From contig NZ_JNAM01000011.1 of the NCBI RefSeq assembly GCF_000759975.1, positions 124,001 to 188,000 of the forward strand: DNA of 64,000 nt, read 5' to 3'. Of the stretch, positions 26,201-34,730 are shown piece by piece. Source of the DNA: Prochlorococcus marinus str. MIT 9302 (GTDB lineage Bacteria; Cyanobacteriota; Cyanobacteriia; PCC-6307; Cyanobiaceae). The notes below the pieces were generated by a model. That model ran no database searches and was not told the DNA's origin. It worked only from the letters and a program-made list of their open reading frames with translations. How positions within the stretch are numbered: position 1 is the stretch's first letter; the number at the start of each line of letters is the position of its first letter. A program made the position numbers and the translations under genes.

Positions 26201-27889
26201 ATGGGACAAATTTTTATTTTTAATAAAGATAAATATATCAACATAACAAAAGAATTCTATAATAAAACTTCATTTTTTGGATATTGGAATTCTTTAAAAC
26301 CAGAATATGGGGGTTCTGATCTCATAAATAATGTATTAAAAATAAATTCGAGTAATATTGATGCTTTAATAGAAAAGTTAAATTTCAATGAATTTGATTC
26401 ATTACTAGGATATTTTAAAAATAAAAGAAAAAATCTTCTTCTAGTTTATGGAACTACATTATTTTCTTATGGATTTGTAGCTATAAGACTTAGTTTACAA
26501 TTCAATTATTTATGTAATTTAATAGATAAAAATAAAATTAATGAATTATTTTTTTCATATGAAGAAATTCTAGAAGCTCATAGTTTCCTAAATGGAAGAA
26601 TCAATTCGTTAAATAATGATGCATTTTTAATTTCTAATAAACCATCTATTACTAATCTCGTACTCTTTATTCTATCCTGTACTTTTTTCCAAGATAAAGT
26701 ATCTGTAATTGATCAAAATCATAATAAATTTGATGTAAAAGTTTTAATTGAAAAAATTAAGAAAATCAAAACTTTTAAGTTTTTAGATATTAATGAAAAT
26801 GAATTTCATTCTAAGGTATTTAATAATAAATTAAATTTAAACTTAGTTAATAGTAAATCTTTTTTTGAAAGAATCTTAAAGAAATTAAATTTTATAGAAA
26901 TAAAATATATAAATTATTTTAGAAGAGATACTAATATTTTTTTTAGGGAAGATTTATCTATAGAAATAAATGATATTGAGTTTTCATTACTTAAAATCAT
27001 TATGCCTCAAATTAAAAAAGATTTATTAATTAAGTTATATAAACAAATTGCAGGCATATCTTTTATCTGGAAAAATATTACAATTTCATCTTTACATTTT
27101 TCAAGTTTAAAAGTAAGACTTTTATTAAACCATTTAAGAAATAGGTCTCAAAAAGAATGTAAGATCAAACTTTTTAAAGAACACGGATCCTCTCTATTTA
27201 AAACTTCACATAATATTTATTCTTTTGATGAAGATATCTTTAATGCAGTAACAGTTTATAGAAGAAATTATCCTCTTAAAAAAAATAATCCATATGAAAT
27301 TGGAATCACCACTCAAAAAATACCATTAACCATATCAATCTTAAGAAAGATATCATTTACTAAAAAATTTCCAGTTATAGTTGGACCTCAAATTCTTAAT
27401 GATTTAAGAAATATTAATTATAGATATTTGCTAAATACAGATTATCTAAACAATTCGTATTTTTCTCTTTTTAAACTTTTATCAAATAACCATTTCAAAG
27501 TAGGTTTTTTACCTTCAAAAAATGCTAGGTCTGGCGTCAGCAAAGATCAAATCTTCGAGTTAGCTTTTTACAACAAATTCAAAATAATAAATAACTATAA
27601 TATGGCACTAATAAACTCTTCTTGTTTAATAATCACATATCCTGAAACTACTTTAGCTGATGCAGTCTCAATGAAAATTCCATTTTTATTATTCTGCGAT
27701 ATTGATAATTTTCCCTTACACAAAAATTCAAAATGTTGGTATCAAAAATTATATGAATTCGGAGTAGCTTATAAATTAGATGAATTTCAAAAGCTTCATA
27801 ATATGATTACTTCAGGAAAAATCTATGATTTATGGAGAGATAGGAAATTTAAAGCTTTTATTAGTTCATTTGAAGAATTTATTTTTTAA
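26201..27889 (+). CDS. Putative transferase of surface carbohydrate synthesis (LIC12162-family-like)
   Basis: The protein has 562 aa and is highly A/T-rich. The layout recalls the LIC12162 family of putative O-antigen transferases, but I recognise it only weakly. FKEHGSSLF near residue 325 occupies the place of a GT-B QHG/EHG loop. TYPETTLADAVSMKIPFLLFCD near 479-500 resembles a donor-binding helix followed by a strand. The C-terminus ends with a Trp/Phe-rich helix (DLWRDRKFKAFISSFEEF), as in that family. It is separated from the VTC gene by 97 nt, so it is probably not part of that cassette. Confidence 0.4.
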   Translation: MGQIFIFNKDKYINITKEFYNKTSFFGYWNSLKPEYGGSDLINNVLKINSSNIDALIEKLNFNEFDSLLGYFKNKRKNLLLVYGTTLFSYGFVAIRLSLQFNYLCNLIDKNKINELFFSYEEILEAHSFLNGRINSLNNDAFLISNKPSITNLVLFILSCTFFQDKVSVIDQNHNKFDVKVLIEKIKKIKTFKFLDINENEFHSKVFNNKLNLNLVNSKSFFERILKKLNFIEIKYINYFRRDTNIFFREDLSIEINDIEFSLLKIIMPQIKKDLLIKLYKQIAGISFIWKNITISSLHFSSLKVRLLLNHLRNRSQKECKIKLFKEHGSSLFKTSHNIYSFDEDIFNAVTVYRRNYPLKKNNPYEIGITTQKIPLTISILRKISFTKKFPVIVGPQILNDLRNINYRYLLNTDYLNNSYFSLFKLLSNNHFKVGFLPSKNARSGVSKDQIFELAFYNKFKIINNYNMALINSSCLIITYPETTLADAVSMKIPFLLFCDIDNFPLHKNSKCWYQKLYEFGVAYKLDEFQKLHNMITSGKIYDLWRDRKFKAFISSFEEFIF

Positions 27890-28050
27890 GTGTCAATTGT
27901 TATTGATTATAGGATCTATTTTTAAAGAAATATATTCTAAGAGCATTTTAGAGAGCAGAATTACATAATCAAGCTTGGACAAGCACTGATAAAAGTAACG
28001 TTATCACGAAACTATCTCTAAAAAAGCTTGATATAACAAGAAAAATTCAA

Positions 28051-28119
28051 TGGAGCCAAGCGGACTCGAACCGCTGACCCCCTGCATGCCATGCAGATCA
28101 CCAACTAAGCTATAACTAG
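28051..28119 (-). pseudogene. Truncated tRNA-Ala(GGC) copy lacking the 5' acceptor strand
   Basis: Read on the minus strand, the segment has a tRNA-Ala anticodon arm (loop ATGGCAT, anticodon GGC), an intact T-arm (AGCGG TTCGAGT CCGCT), the 3' acceptor strand TGGCTCC and discriminator A at 28051. The opposite acceptor strand is replaced by unrelated sequence (CCTAGTTA) and the D-arm is altered, so it cannot fold as a tRNA. A 23-base block (28074-28096) is identical to the intact tRNA-Ala at 29183-29205. The T-arm differs in compensating positions, which points to a second lineage and not a fresh duplication. Such 3' tRNA remnants mark integration sites. Confidence 0.75.
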
Positions 28120-28196
28120 GTTTTGCAGGTGTTTTCGGCATTTCGCTCGCAGGGCTGCTCGCAGAGTTACCATAATTAACAAAACAAATATTTTTA

Positions 28197-29051
28197 TCAT
28201 TGAAGCCTTTTGAAAATATGATTAAAAAGAGATGAGAATTTTCCTTCATTATATTTTTCTGCATGTGCTTTTTCTACTAAAGTAAATCCTTTCGTAAAAA
28301 TAAAATCCAAAGTACTTTCATAATCTAAATTTTTTTCATTTAACTCCACTAAAAGTGATTTAACATTTAAATTACTTAAGGTGTCTTTAGCACCTTCTAG
28401 AATTAATCTCTCATTTCCATCTACATCAATTTTTATATGATTAGGAAAAACATTAATCATTTGTAGAAATTTATCAAGGGAAATGCCCAAAACACCTTGA
28501 AAATGAATAGGTATAAACTTCTTGTTTTCAAAATCAATATTATTATCAAATGAATTTAATGCGCCTCCCCATACATAAGATGAAATGTTAAATTTGGAAA
28601 ATTTTGTTTTATCATGGATTGCGACTGAATAAGGTGTTATGAAATTGCTAAAATTATTTGCTCTTATGTTCAAATTTAAAAGTGCATAATTTAAGGCATC
28701 AGGCTCTATAGAAATTACACTGTGCTTTCTATATGCAGCATATAAACTATAAAGACCAACATTTGCCCCTATATCAAGTAAACAATCATCTTTATCAAAA
28801 TTATTAATCCAATTAATTGTTTCAGGTTCCTTAGTTTCAAATGAAAATGCTCTCATTCTTGTTTCATGGCCCATATCTAAAATTGAAAATATTCTTTCTT
28901 TTTTAAGATAAACGTACGAATATTTTTCAATTCTAAGTTTGTCTTTTAACCTTATATAATTAAATTTAATTTTTAAATATTTATTCTGTAAGATTTTTAA
29001 AAATTTGTTTTTTAACAGATTCTTCTTAATAATCTTTATAGTTTCCTTCAT
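28197..29051 (-). CDS. FkbM-family SAM-dependent methyltransferase
   Basis: The 284-aa protein has SAM motif I LLDIGANVGLY (about residues 91-101), the acidic ribose-binding position in VISIEPD (about 113-119), and the FkbM hallmark IKIDVDGNE (about 198-206) followed by LVELNE. FkbM methyltransferases O-methylate sugars or polyketides. The N-terminus is basic. This is the only gene between the truncated and the intact tRNA-Ala, both in the same orientation, so it may have arrived as a small insertion. The substrate is probably a surface glycan. Confidence 0.8.
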   Translation of the reverse strand: MKETIKIIKKNLLKNKFLKILQNKYLKIKFNYIRLKDKLRIEKYSYVYLKKERIFSILDMGHETRMRAFSFETKEPETINWINNFDKDDCLLDIGANVGLYSLYAAYRKHSVISIEPDALNYALLNLNIRANNFSNFITPYSVAIHDKTKFSKFNISSYVWGGALNSFDNNIDFENKKFIPIHFQGVLGISLDKFLQMINVFPNHIKIDVDGNERLILEGAKDTLSNLNVKSLLVELNEKNLDYESTLDFIFTKGFTLVEKAHAEKYNEGKFSSLFNHIFKRLQ

Positions 29052-29159
29052 TTGTAAATTATAAAAGTTAATACATAATTTAAATTATTAATAATTTAAA
29101 TTATTAATAATTGATATATATCAGCTCAGCTTTAATAAAGATTTTTAGAAAAATTTAAA

Positions 29160-29232
29160 TGGAGCCAAGGGGATTTGAACCCCTGACCCCCTGCATGCCA
29201 TGCAGGTGCTCTACCAGCTGAGCTATGGCCCC
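29160..29232 (-). tRNA. tRNA-Ala (anticodon GGC)
   Basis: The minus-strand sequence folds as a complete cloverleaf. The acceptor stem GGGGCCA pairs with TGGCTCC and includes a G3:U70 wobble, the identity element for alanine. The D-arm reads TAGCTCAGCTGGTAGAGC. The anticodon stem CCTGC/GCAGG closes loop ATGGCAT with anticodon GGC, and the T-arm is AGGGG TTCAAAT CCCCT. The discriminator is A; CCA is not encoded. It would read GCC and GCU. Its 3' end faces the FkbM gene and the tRNA remnant, the expected side for elements integrating at tRNA 3' ends. Confidence 0.96.
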
Positions 29233-29900
29233 AAGCTTCAAAACGTCAGTCATATCAATGAATCCAAAGATTTCTTTCGTAACTTACGTAATTCCTATAG
29301 TACTTTATAGCGTTTGATTATTGAAATCTGCACCTTAAAATGCACCTAGAGATTTACAAGTTGTAGCATGCTTTCTGGATCTGTTCTAAAGCAATTCGGC
29401 ACCTACTTAAAAAGTCAAACTAGTAATGGGTTAGGTATTGAAGGAATAAAGAAGAAATACCCCTACTTTCTATCCTAGGTAATGGGGAGAATATGCTTTC
29501 CATAAAGGTGCGCAGAGAAAATAAATTTCTATTCAAGGGAGGGTACTAAATAACACTTTTTATCCTTTTAAAACTTTTCTCAGTAAAGGATAAATAACTT
29601 AGCAAGGCACTTTGAGGAGAGGTGCACCTGCCTAGTATGCATATTATTGAAATCAATAAACCCCCTAGTTATAGATTAGGGAATTCTAATTATTTAAAAA
29701 CAAAGGGAACAGAATAAGGGGTAATTGGCACCTTCTGAACCTCTTTGAGTTCCTCTCAATAATTCTCTTAATTTTAACCTAACTCTAAAAATGAAATCAG
29801 GTTCAGAAAACCAGCTATCTTTATTTTTTGTTTCTACACTTTAATTTAAAAAATAGCTTAAGAACTAAAAGAATATGCAATATTCACAATATCTAAATCA
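29233..29900. other. 668-bp non-coding stretch with a recurring GCACCT/AGGTGC hexamer
   Basis: I see no convincing gene. Composition is less A/T-rich than the glycan genes beside it. The hexamer GCACCT or its complement appears at 29330, 29342, 29399, 29506, 29620, 29624 and 29728; the pair at 29620-29629 forms the perfect palindrome AGGTGCACCT. One small frame (29368-29478, plus, 36 codons starting MLSGSVLKQFGTYLK) might be the remnant of a recombinase-like gene, but support is weak. The stretch lies on the 5' side of tRNA-Ala and downstream of no strong promoter I can identify. Confidence 0.5.
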
Positions 29901-31061
29901 TTAAAATGTTATTTTTAATCTATTTAAGAAGCTATAAAAAATAGACAATGAGCAAATTACTAAACTAAATGTAGAAAAAAATAATATTGACCTTTTTTTT
30001 GCATAACCTAATAAAGGTATAGTTATAAATAAAGAAGGATAAATAGCACTTTTAATTCTCCCTACAGAGTAAATTGATGGTGCAAATATCTCCAAAGATA
30101 TTATTATTAAAACAAAAGTTATGAGAATTAAACTATAAGTATAAACTGGCCTCAATGAAAAATTTTTTATAGGTATGTAAGCATTCCTTAAGGCATATTT
30201 ATAATAAAAAGTTACTGAAATAAAGTGGTTTATTAGTAATAAGAAAATGGGTATAATAAACGTATTATTACTCTGTATTTCTATATCTCTAAAATATGAA
30301 TAAGCTTTTAAAATAGGCAATAAACTGAATATATTTAGATATAACTGATTACCTAAAAAAAATAGTCCGAATAGAAAGGGCCATAAAATAACAAAACGGT
30401 ATCTATACAAAATACTAAAAATGAATCTGAAAAAACTATTTATTTGTTTTATTGAGAATACGTAATTTAAATAAAATGGTATGAAACTTACAATTAAAAT
30501 TAAATAAATAGGGTGAGCTAAAGAAACCAAAATTCCACATATTGGAATTATAAAAATATTATATTTAGAAGGTTTTATAAGAAATGAAATCAGAAAAATT
30601 ACTATAGAAAATGAGAAAAATTGTCGGAGATGAATCTGAAACAATACAGAGCTAATACTTGGAAGATAAATTAGGATAAGAAAAGTATATAAATTCCATT
30701 TATTTTTATGCTCTGAAGAATTTCTAAAGAAACTTATCAATCTAGAAGTGCCAATCGCAATCAAAATTAAAGATAAAAAAATAAGCACAAAGAATTTAAT
30801 CTTATAATCTTCAAAGGGACGAACAAGATAATAAACTAATTGGTAAGTATAATTTTCAGTTCCTCCCCAAAAAGATTTACTTGTTAAATATTTTGCGAGA
30901 TTTTCATTATCTATTGCCTCAAGTGAATATGGTCTCAGAAAAGCAGCAAGACTATAAAGAATAGCGTAAATTTTTAAATTAAATTTTGCAAATCTTTTAT
31001 ATAAAAAGAAAAAAGATGAAATAATTGTAAGTATCGAAAAAATAAAAGAATTTATATACAT
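29901..31061 (-). CDS. EpsG/Wzy-like polysaccharide polymerase (multi-pass membrane protein)
   Basis: The protein has 386 aa and about ten hydrophobic segments spread over its whole length. The SVLFQIHLRQFFSFSIVIF segment near residues 140-158 resembles the Arg-containing helix of EpsG-family polymerases (where LRQ is followed by a hydrophobic helix). An earlier periplasmic loop contains SFWGGTENYTY. EpsG/Wzy proteins join repeat units on the outer face of the inner membrane. It lies 40 nt after the PIG-L gene in the same direction. Assignment rests on topology and the LRQ motif, so a flippase or an O-acetylase is a less likely alternative. Confidence 0.62.
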   Translation of the reverse strand: MYINSFIFSILTIISSFFFLYKRFAKFNLKIYAILYSLAAFLRPYSLEAIDNENLAKYLTSKSFWGGTENYTYQLVYYLVRPFEDYKIKFFVLIFLSLILIAIGTSRLISFFRNSSEHKNKWNLYTFLILIYLPSISSVLFQIHLRQFFSFSIVIFLISFLIKPSKYNIFIIPICGILVSLAHPIYLILIVSFIPFYLNYVFSIKQINSFFRFIFSILYRYRFVILWPFLFGLFFLGNQLYLNIFSLLPILKAYSYFRDIEIQSNNTFIIPIFLLLINHFISVTFYYKYALRNAYIPIKNFSLRPVYTYSLILITFVLIIISLEIFAPSIYSVGRIKSAIYPSLFITIPLLGYAKKRSILFFSTFSLVICSLSIFYSFLNRLKITF

Positions 31062-31101
31062 TTATTCAAATTAAAAGTTTAAGAAAATCATATTTTTTCA
31101 A

Positions 31102-31797
31102 TTATCTTTTAACAATCAAATTAAAAGCTTCTGCATATTTATATCCAGCTTGATGACCTCGATAAGCGGCTAAAGTTTTTATTGTATTAATAGACCTTGA
31201 ATGATTAGCCTTAAGAATCTCACCACGATATTCAAGGCATGCTTTAATCTTATCTTCAATTACATCAGTAATATCAATAAAGTAATTAGCGGAGAAGGGA
31301 TTATGATAATTCCATTCAGTACTTGATATAATTTCAAAACTCATAGCTAAGGATATTGAATTTTTTTTAACTGGTCTTAAAGCAGGTAGGATTGCCTCAT
31401 AACATTTTCTATGATCAATATTTGCATCATATTGATTATGAGTAATTAAGCATGTTGGTTGAAATTCGGCGATATGGTTTTCAATTTCTTTTGTTAATTC
31501 TAAAATTGGGTAAGTATCAAGCTTGCAGCACTTTCTCATACTAAAGTGAATGTTTTCTTTGTTTACTCCTAATTTTTTTAAGGCACTTAATGCACAATAT
31601 TCTCTTTTTTTTATTGCATCAATAATTTCACTTTCAAATCCATCTTCATCAAATCTAACTGAACTTCCCTCAGCTAAAAAAACAATCTTAACTTGATAAT
31701 CTTTCTTATTAAGTAAGCTAATTAATCCTCCACATCCTAAAACTTCATCGTCTGGATGAGCCGCTACTATAAGTAATTTTTCAAAATCATTTCTCAT
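31102..31797 (-). CDS. PIG-L family N-acetylglucosaminyl deacetylase-like protein
   Basis: The 231-aa protein has the zinc motif AAHPDDE (residues 12-18; His14 and Asp17 as ligand/base) and the second ligand segment THNQYDANIDH (about 112-122). These are the catalytic residues of LmbE/PIG-L enzymes, which remove acetyl groups from N-acetyl sugars. It overlaps the RmlD-like gene by 4 nt, so it belongs to the minus-strand group 33685-29901 with PseB. It may deacetylate a UDP-sugar or glycan intermediate derived from the PseB product; this is an inference. Confidence 0.82.
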   Translation of the reverse strand: MRNDFEKLLIVAAHPDDEVLGCGGLISLLNKKDYQVKIVFLAEGSSVRFDEDGFESEIIDAIKKREYCALSALKKLGVNKENIHFSMRKCCKLDTYPILELTKEIENHIAEFQPTCLITHNQYDANIDHRKCYEAILPALRPVKKNSISLAMSFEIISSTEWNYHNPFSANYFIDITDVIEDKIKACLEYRGEILKANHSRSINTIKTLAAYRGHQAGYKYAEAFNLIVKR

Positions 31798-32666
31798 TTA
31801 TAATCAATTAAAAGAGAATCTAAAGTTTCATCCATATTAGGAAGCCTTAAGTTGAAAGCTAACTCTGTTCTATTAATATTCATTGACATTATTTTAGGTC
31901 TTGGAGCTACCATATTAACTTCATCAATATAAACTTCTTCTGCATTTGATAAATCTAAATGTAGTTTATTTGCTATTTTCTTAAATATTTCTGCTTTACT
32001 TAAAGCATCTGAACTACCTAAATTAAAGATTCCATTTATATCTTTAAAAGAATTATTTATTATAAAATTTGCCAAATAATCCATATGAAGTGGATTACAA
32101 ATTACATCTTTAAATAAATAGAATCTATTTTCTGAGGAACAATTGTCTATAAGCCAACTAACTTGATTATATTTACCAAACCCCCACAAAAAATTAGTTC
32201 TAAAAATTAAACTCTTAGATATTTTAGAAATTAATTTATCACCACCTAATTTAGTTTTTCCATAAATATTAATAGGTTCTTCTTCACCTAAATCTGTAAA
32301 ACTTTTTGATTTATATACCTGATCAGTTGATATTTGTACAACTTTGCATTTTAAATGATGTTTAATAATAATCTCGTAAATATTCTCTGGTATTTTTTGA
32401 TTTATCTCATAAGCTTTTTCAATTTCAGTTTCGCATTTATCAACATTTGTCATGGCAGCACAATTTATTATTAGGTCAGGATCTTGAAGTATAAGAAATT
32501 CTCTTAATTCACTATAAATTGTCGATTCACAATGATAAAAATCATTTAGTAATCTACTTGAAACTCCAATAACATCAATGTTATGGATATTTTCATATTT
32601 ATTTTTAATTAACCCTCCAAGTCTTCCTGTAGATCCTAAAATTAAAACTTTTTTTTTGGTAGACAT
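31794..32666 (-). CDS. RmlD-like SDR reductase of nucleotide sugars
   Basis: The protein has 290 aa. The Rossmann loop is LGSTGRLGG (about residues 10-18). The Y-x3-K pair lies in NIYGKTKLGGDKL, and ISTDQVY precedes it, as in dTDP-4-dehydrorhamnose reductases (RmlD) and related SDR enzymes. Family members reduce a 4-keto nucleotide sugar. Start overlaps the PseB stop by 1 nt and the stop overlaps PIG-L by 4 nt, so it probably acts on the 4-keto sugar produced by PseB. No rmlA, rmlB or rmlC gene is present in the window, which argues against dTDP-rhamnose. Confidence 0.75.
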   Translation of the reverse strand: MSTKKKVLILGSTGRLGGLIKNKYENIHNIDVIGVSSRLLNDFYHCESTIYSELREFLILQDPDLIINCAAMTNVDKCETEIEKAYEINQKIPENIYEIIIKHHLKCKVVQISTDQVYKSKSFTDLGEEEPINIYGKTKLGGDKLISKISKSLIFRTNFLWGFGKYNQVSWLIDNCSSENRFYLFKDVICNPLHMDYLANFIINNSFKDINGIFNLGSSDALSKAEIFKKIANKLHLDLSNAEEVYIDEVNMVAPRPKIMSMNINRTELAFNLRLPNMDETLDSLLIDYK

Positions 32667-33685
32667 TAAAAAGTAAAATCTTTATTAACATGTGTTCTAA
32701 TTAAATCTCTTATTTCCTGAACAGAAAGAAAATCTTTATTTAGATCTGATCTATAAAAAAAGTTATTTGGAGATTTTTTGTAGGCAATATTTTCTTCTAA
32801 ACATCTTTTAATATATAAATCTCTATTGGGGGTTATTGCATAGTAAGGTCCACGATCTACAGTACTATAACCATCTGAAATGGTTATCATTTCTTCATGA
32901 ATTTTTTCTCCAGGTCTAATTCCCTTAACTTGAGGATTTATATTCGGAGCAATAGCCTTTATTACGTCAGTAATCCTATAACTTGGTATTTTAGGAACAA
33001 AAATTTCTTCGCCCAATGAATTTTCTATCGCCCAAATTACCATTTTCACTCCCTCCTCCAAAACAATATTAAATCTAGTCATATTTGGATCAGTTAAAGT
33101 AATAAATCCTTTTTTTGCTTGTTCCAAAAAAAGAGGGATAACTGATCCTCTTGATCCCATAACATTTCCATATCTAACAACTGAGAAACGCAGATCTCTT
33201 TTTCCTACAATGTTATTTGCCGCAATAAAAAGTTTATCTGAACATAATTTCGTAGCTCCATATAAATTTATTGGAGCCGCTGCCTTATCTGTACTGAGAG
33301 CAACTACTCTTTTTACATTATTATCAAGACAAGCTTCTATGATATTATTAGCTCCATCAATATTGGTTTTAATAAATTCCATTGGATTATATTCTGCTGC
33401 AGGAACTTGTTTCAATGCAGCAGCATGAACCACGCAATCAATTCCCTCTAGAGCTCGAGAAATCCTATTTTTATCCCTAACGTCCCCCAAGAAATATCTC
33501 ATAACTGGATATTCTGATTGACTAAATTTTTGCTGCATTTCCCATTGTTTTAATTCATCTCTGCTGAAAACAACCAATCTTTTAATATTTTTATTGCTCT
33601 TTAAAAGATGAGATATAAAAGCTTTACCAAAACTACCAGTACCTCCAGTTACTAAGAAAGATTCAGGATTTTTTTTATTATCCAT
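32666..33685 (-). CDS. pseB: UDP-N-acetylglucosamine 4,6-dehydratase (inverting), PseB
   Basis: The 339-aa protein matches the FlaA1/PseB group. The cofactor loop TGGTGSFG lies at residues 13-20, the catalytic STDKAAAPINLYGATK at 131-146 (Asp133, Lys134, Tyr142, Lys146), and VRYGNVMGSRGSV and PGEKIHE follow. PseB converts UDP-GlcNAc to a 4-keto-6-deoxy sugar with C5 inversion, the first step to pseudaminic acid. It starts a tightly packed minus-strand operon with the RmlD-like and PIG-L genes and is divergent from pseF across 198 nt. No PseC aminotransferase is seen in the window, so its product may instead feed the linked reductase. Confidence 0.88.
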   Translation of the reverse strand: MDNKKNPESFLVTGGTGSFGKAFISHLLKSNKNIKRLVVFSRDELKQWEMQQKFSQSEYPVMRYFLGDVRDKNRISRALEGIDCVVHAAALKQVPAAEYNPMEFIKTNIDGANNIIEACLDNNVKRVVALSTDKAAAPINLYGATKLCSDKLFIAANNIVGKRDLRFSVVRYGNVMGSRGSVIPLFLEQAKKGFITLTDPNMTRFNIVLEEGVKMVIWAIENSLGEEIFVPKIPSYRITDVIKAIAPNINPQVKGIRPGEKIHEEMITISDGYSTVDRGPYYAITPNRDLYIKRCLEENIAYKKSPNNFFYRSDLNKDFLSVQEIRDLIRTHVNKDFTF

Positions 33686-33883
33686 TTCTAAATTTAGAAT
33701 AAGTAATTAATTTATTTTCTAACTATGAAATTCATAATTGCCATAAATTAAAATAGTCATATTTTTTAGTTATCTTAAAATATAACATATTATTTATTCT
33801 TAAAAATAAGAACGGTTTTTCAGACAGAACTTAAAGAAGAATCCTAAGATGATTAAGGTAAATGTAATTTCAAGGAAAAAAAT

Positions 33884-34561
33884 ATGAAGCCTATATGTCT
33901 TATTCCTGCAAGAGGTGGTTCAAAAAGAATCCCAAAAAAAAATATAAAGATATTTAATGGCAAACCTCTTATTCAGTGGTCAATTGATTGTGCTAAAAAT
34001 TCTAATTTATTTTCAAAAATTGTTGTAAGTACTGATAATTTAGAAATTGCAGAAATCGCAAAAAATTGCGGTGCAGAGATACCTTTTATTAGACCTTCAA
34101 AATTGTCAGATGACTTCACTAAAGACATTGAAGTAATCCAACACTACATTAATCATGAGATATCTATCAATAATGTTCCAGATACACTTTGTTATCTATA
34201 TCCAACTGCGCCATTCATAACAAAAGAAACTTTAAAAAAATGTTACTCTCTTCTTTTAGAAAAAAAAGCTGCTTGTTCTTTAACAATAACTTCATTCCCT
34301 TACCCTCCACAAAGAGCATTAAGGAAAAATGATGACTCAACATTAGATTTCTTTTGGAATGAATTCAAAGGTAAAAGATCTCAAGATTTATTAGAAACAT
34401 TCCATGATGCAGGTCAATGCTATTTCTACAATTTGCAAAAATTTCCTGATATATCAAATAGGGTTGGGCTTATTTTACCAAGAATTTTATGTCAAGACAT
34501 TGATACTCCTGAAGATTTTGAATTCGCAGAGACCTTATTTAAAGTTTTAGAGGAGAAATGA
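33884..34561 (+). CDS. pseF: Pseudaminic acid-type CMP transferase, PseF
   Basis: The protein has 225 aa. The CTP loop IPARGGSKRIPKKNI begins at residue 7, and VVSTDNLEIAE, PFIRPSKLSDDF and QDIDTPEDF (with both metal-binding Asp residues) follow. FPYPPQRAL near residue 135 and FHDAGQCYF near 167 are typical of PseF over other CMP-sugar synthetases. It joins CMP to pseudaminic acid. A clear AAGGA ribosome binding site precedes the ATG. It is divergent from pseB, so both could share the regulatory gap 33686-33883. Confidence 0.85.
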   Translation: MKPICLIPARGGSKRIPKKNIKIFNGKPLIQWSIDCAKNSNLFSKIVVSTDNLEIAEIAKNCGAEIPFIRPSKLSDDFTKDIEVIQHYINHEISINNVPDTLCYLYPTAPFITKETLKKCYSLLLEKKAACSLTITSFPYPPQRALRKNDDSTLDFFWNEFKGKRSQDLLETFHDAGQCYFYNLQKFPDISNRVGLILPRILCQDIDTPEDFEFAETLFKVLEEK

Positions 34562-34730
34562 ATCTTCGGTTTTTGATAATTTTGAATAAAACATGAAATA
34601 TTTACCATTTCTTTTTATTGAAGAGCTACTTTAAAATTTAAAAAAATAATATATATATTTTGGAAAGATAAAAGATATATTGCAGCGAGATGTATTATGT
34701 AAGATAACAAAAAAGAAATAAGCTTTTAAT

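Noticed and set aside
28004-28264. Minus-strand 86-codon frame across the tRNA remnant
   Set aside because: Its middle is the tRNA-Ala remnant read as protein (HGMQGVSGSSPL) and it overlaps the well-supported FkbM gene.
29368-29478. 36-codon plus-strand frame next to tRNA-Ala as an integrase remnant
   Set aside because: The peptide MLSGSVLKQFGTYLK is too short and has no catalytic residue to support a recombinase call.
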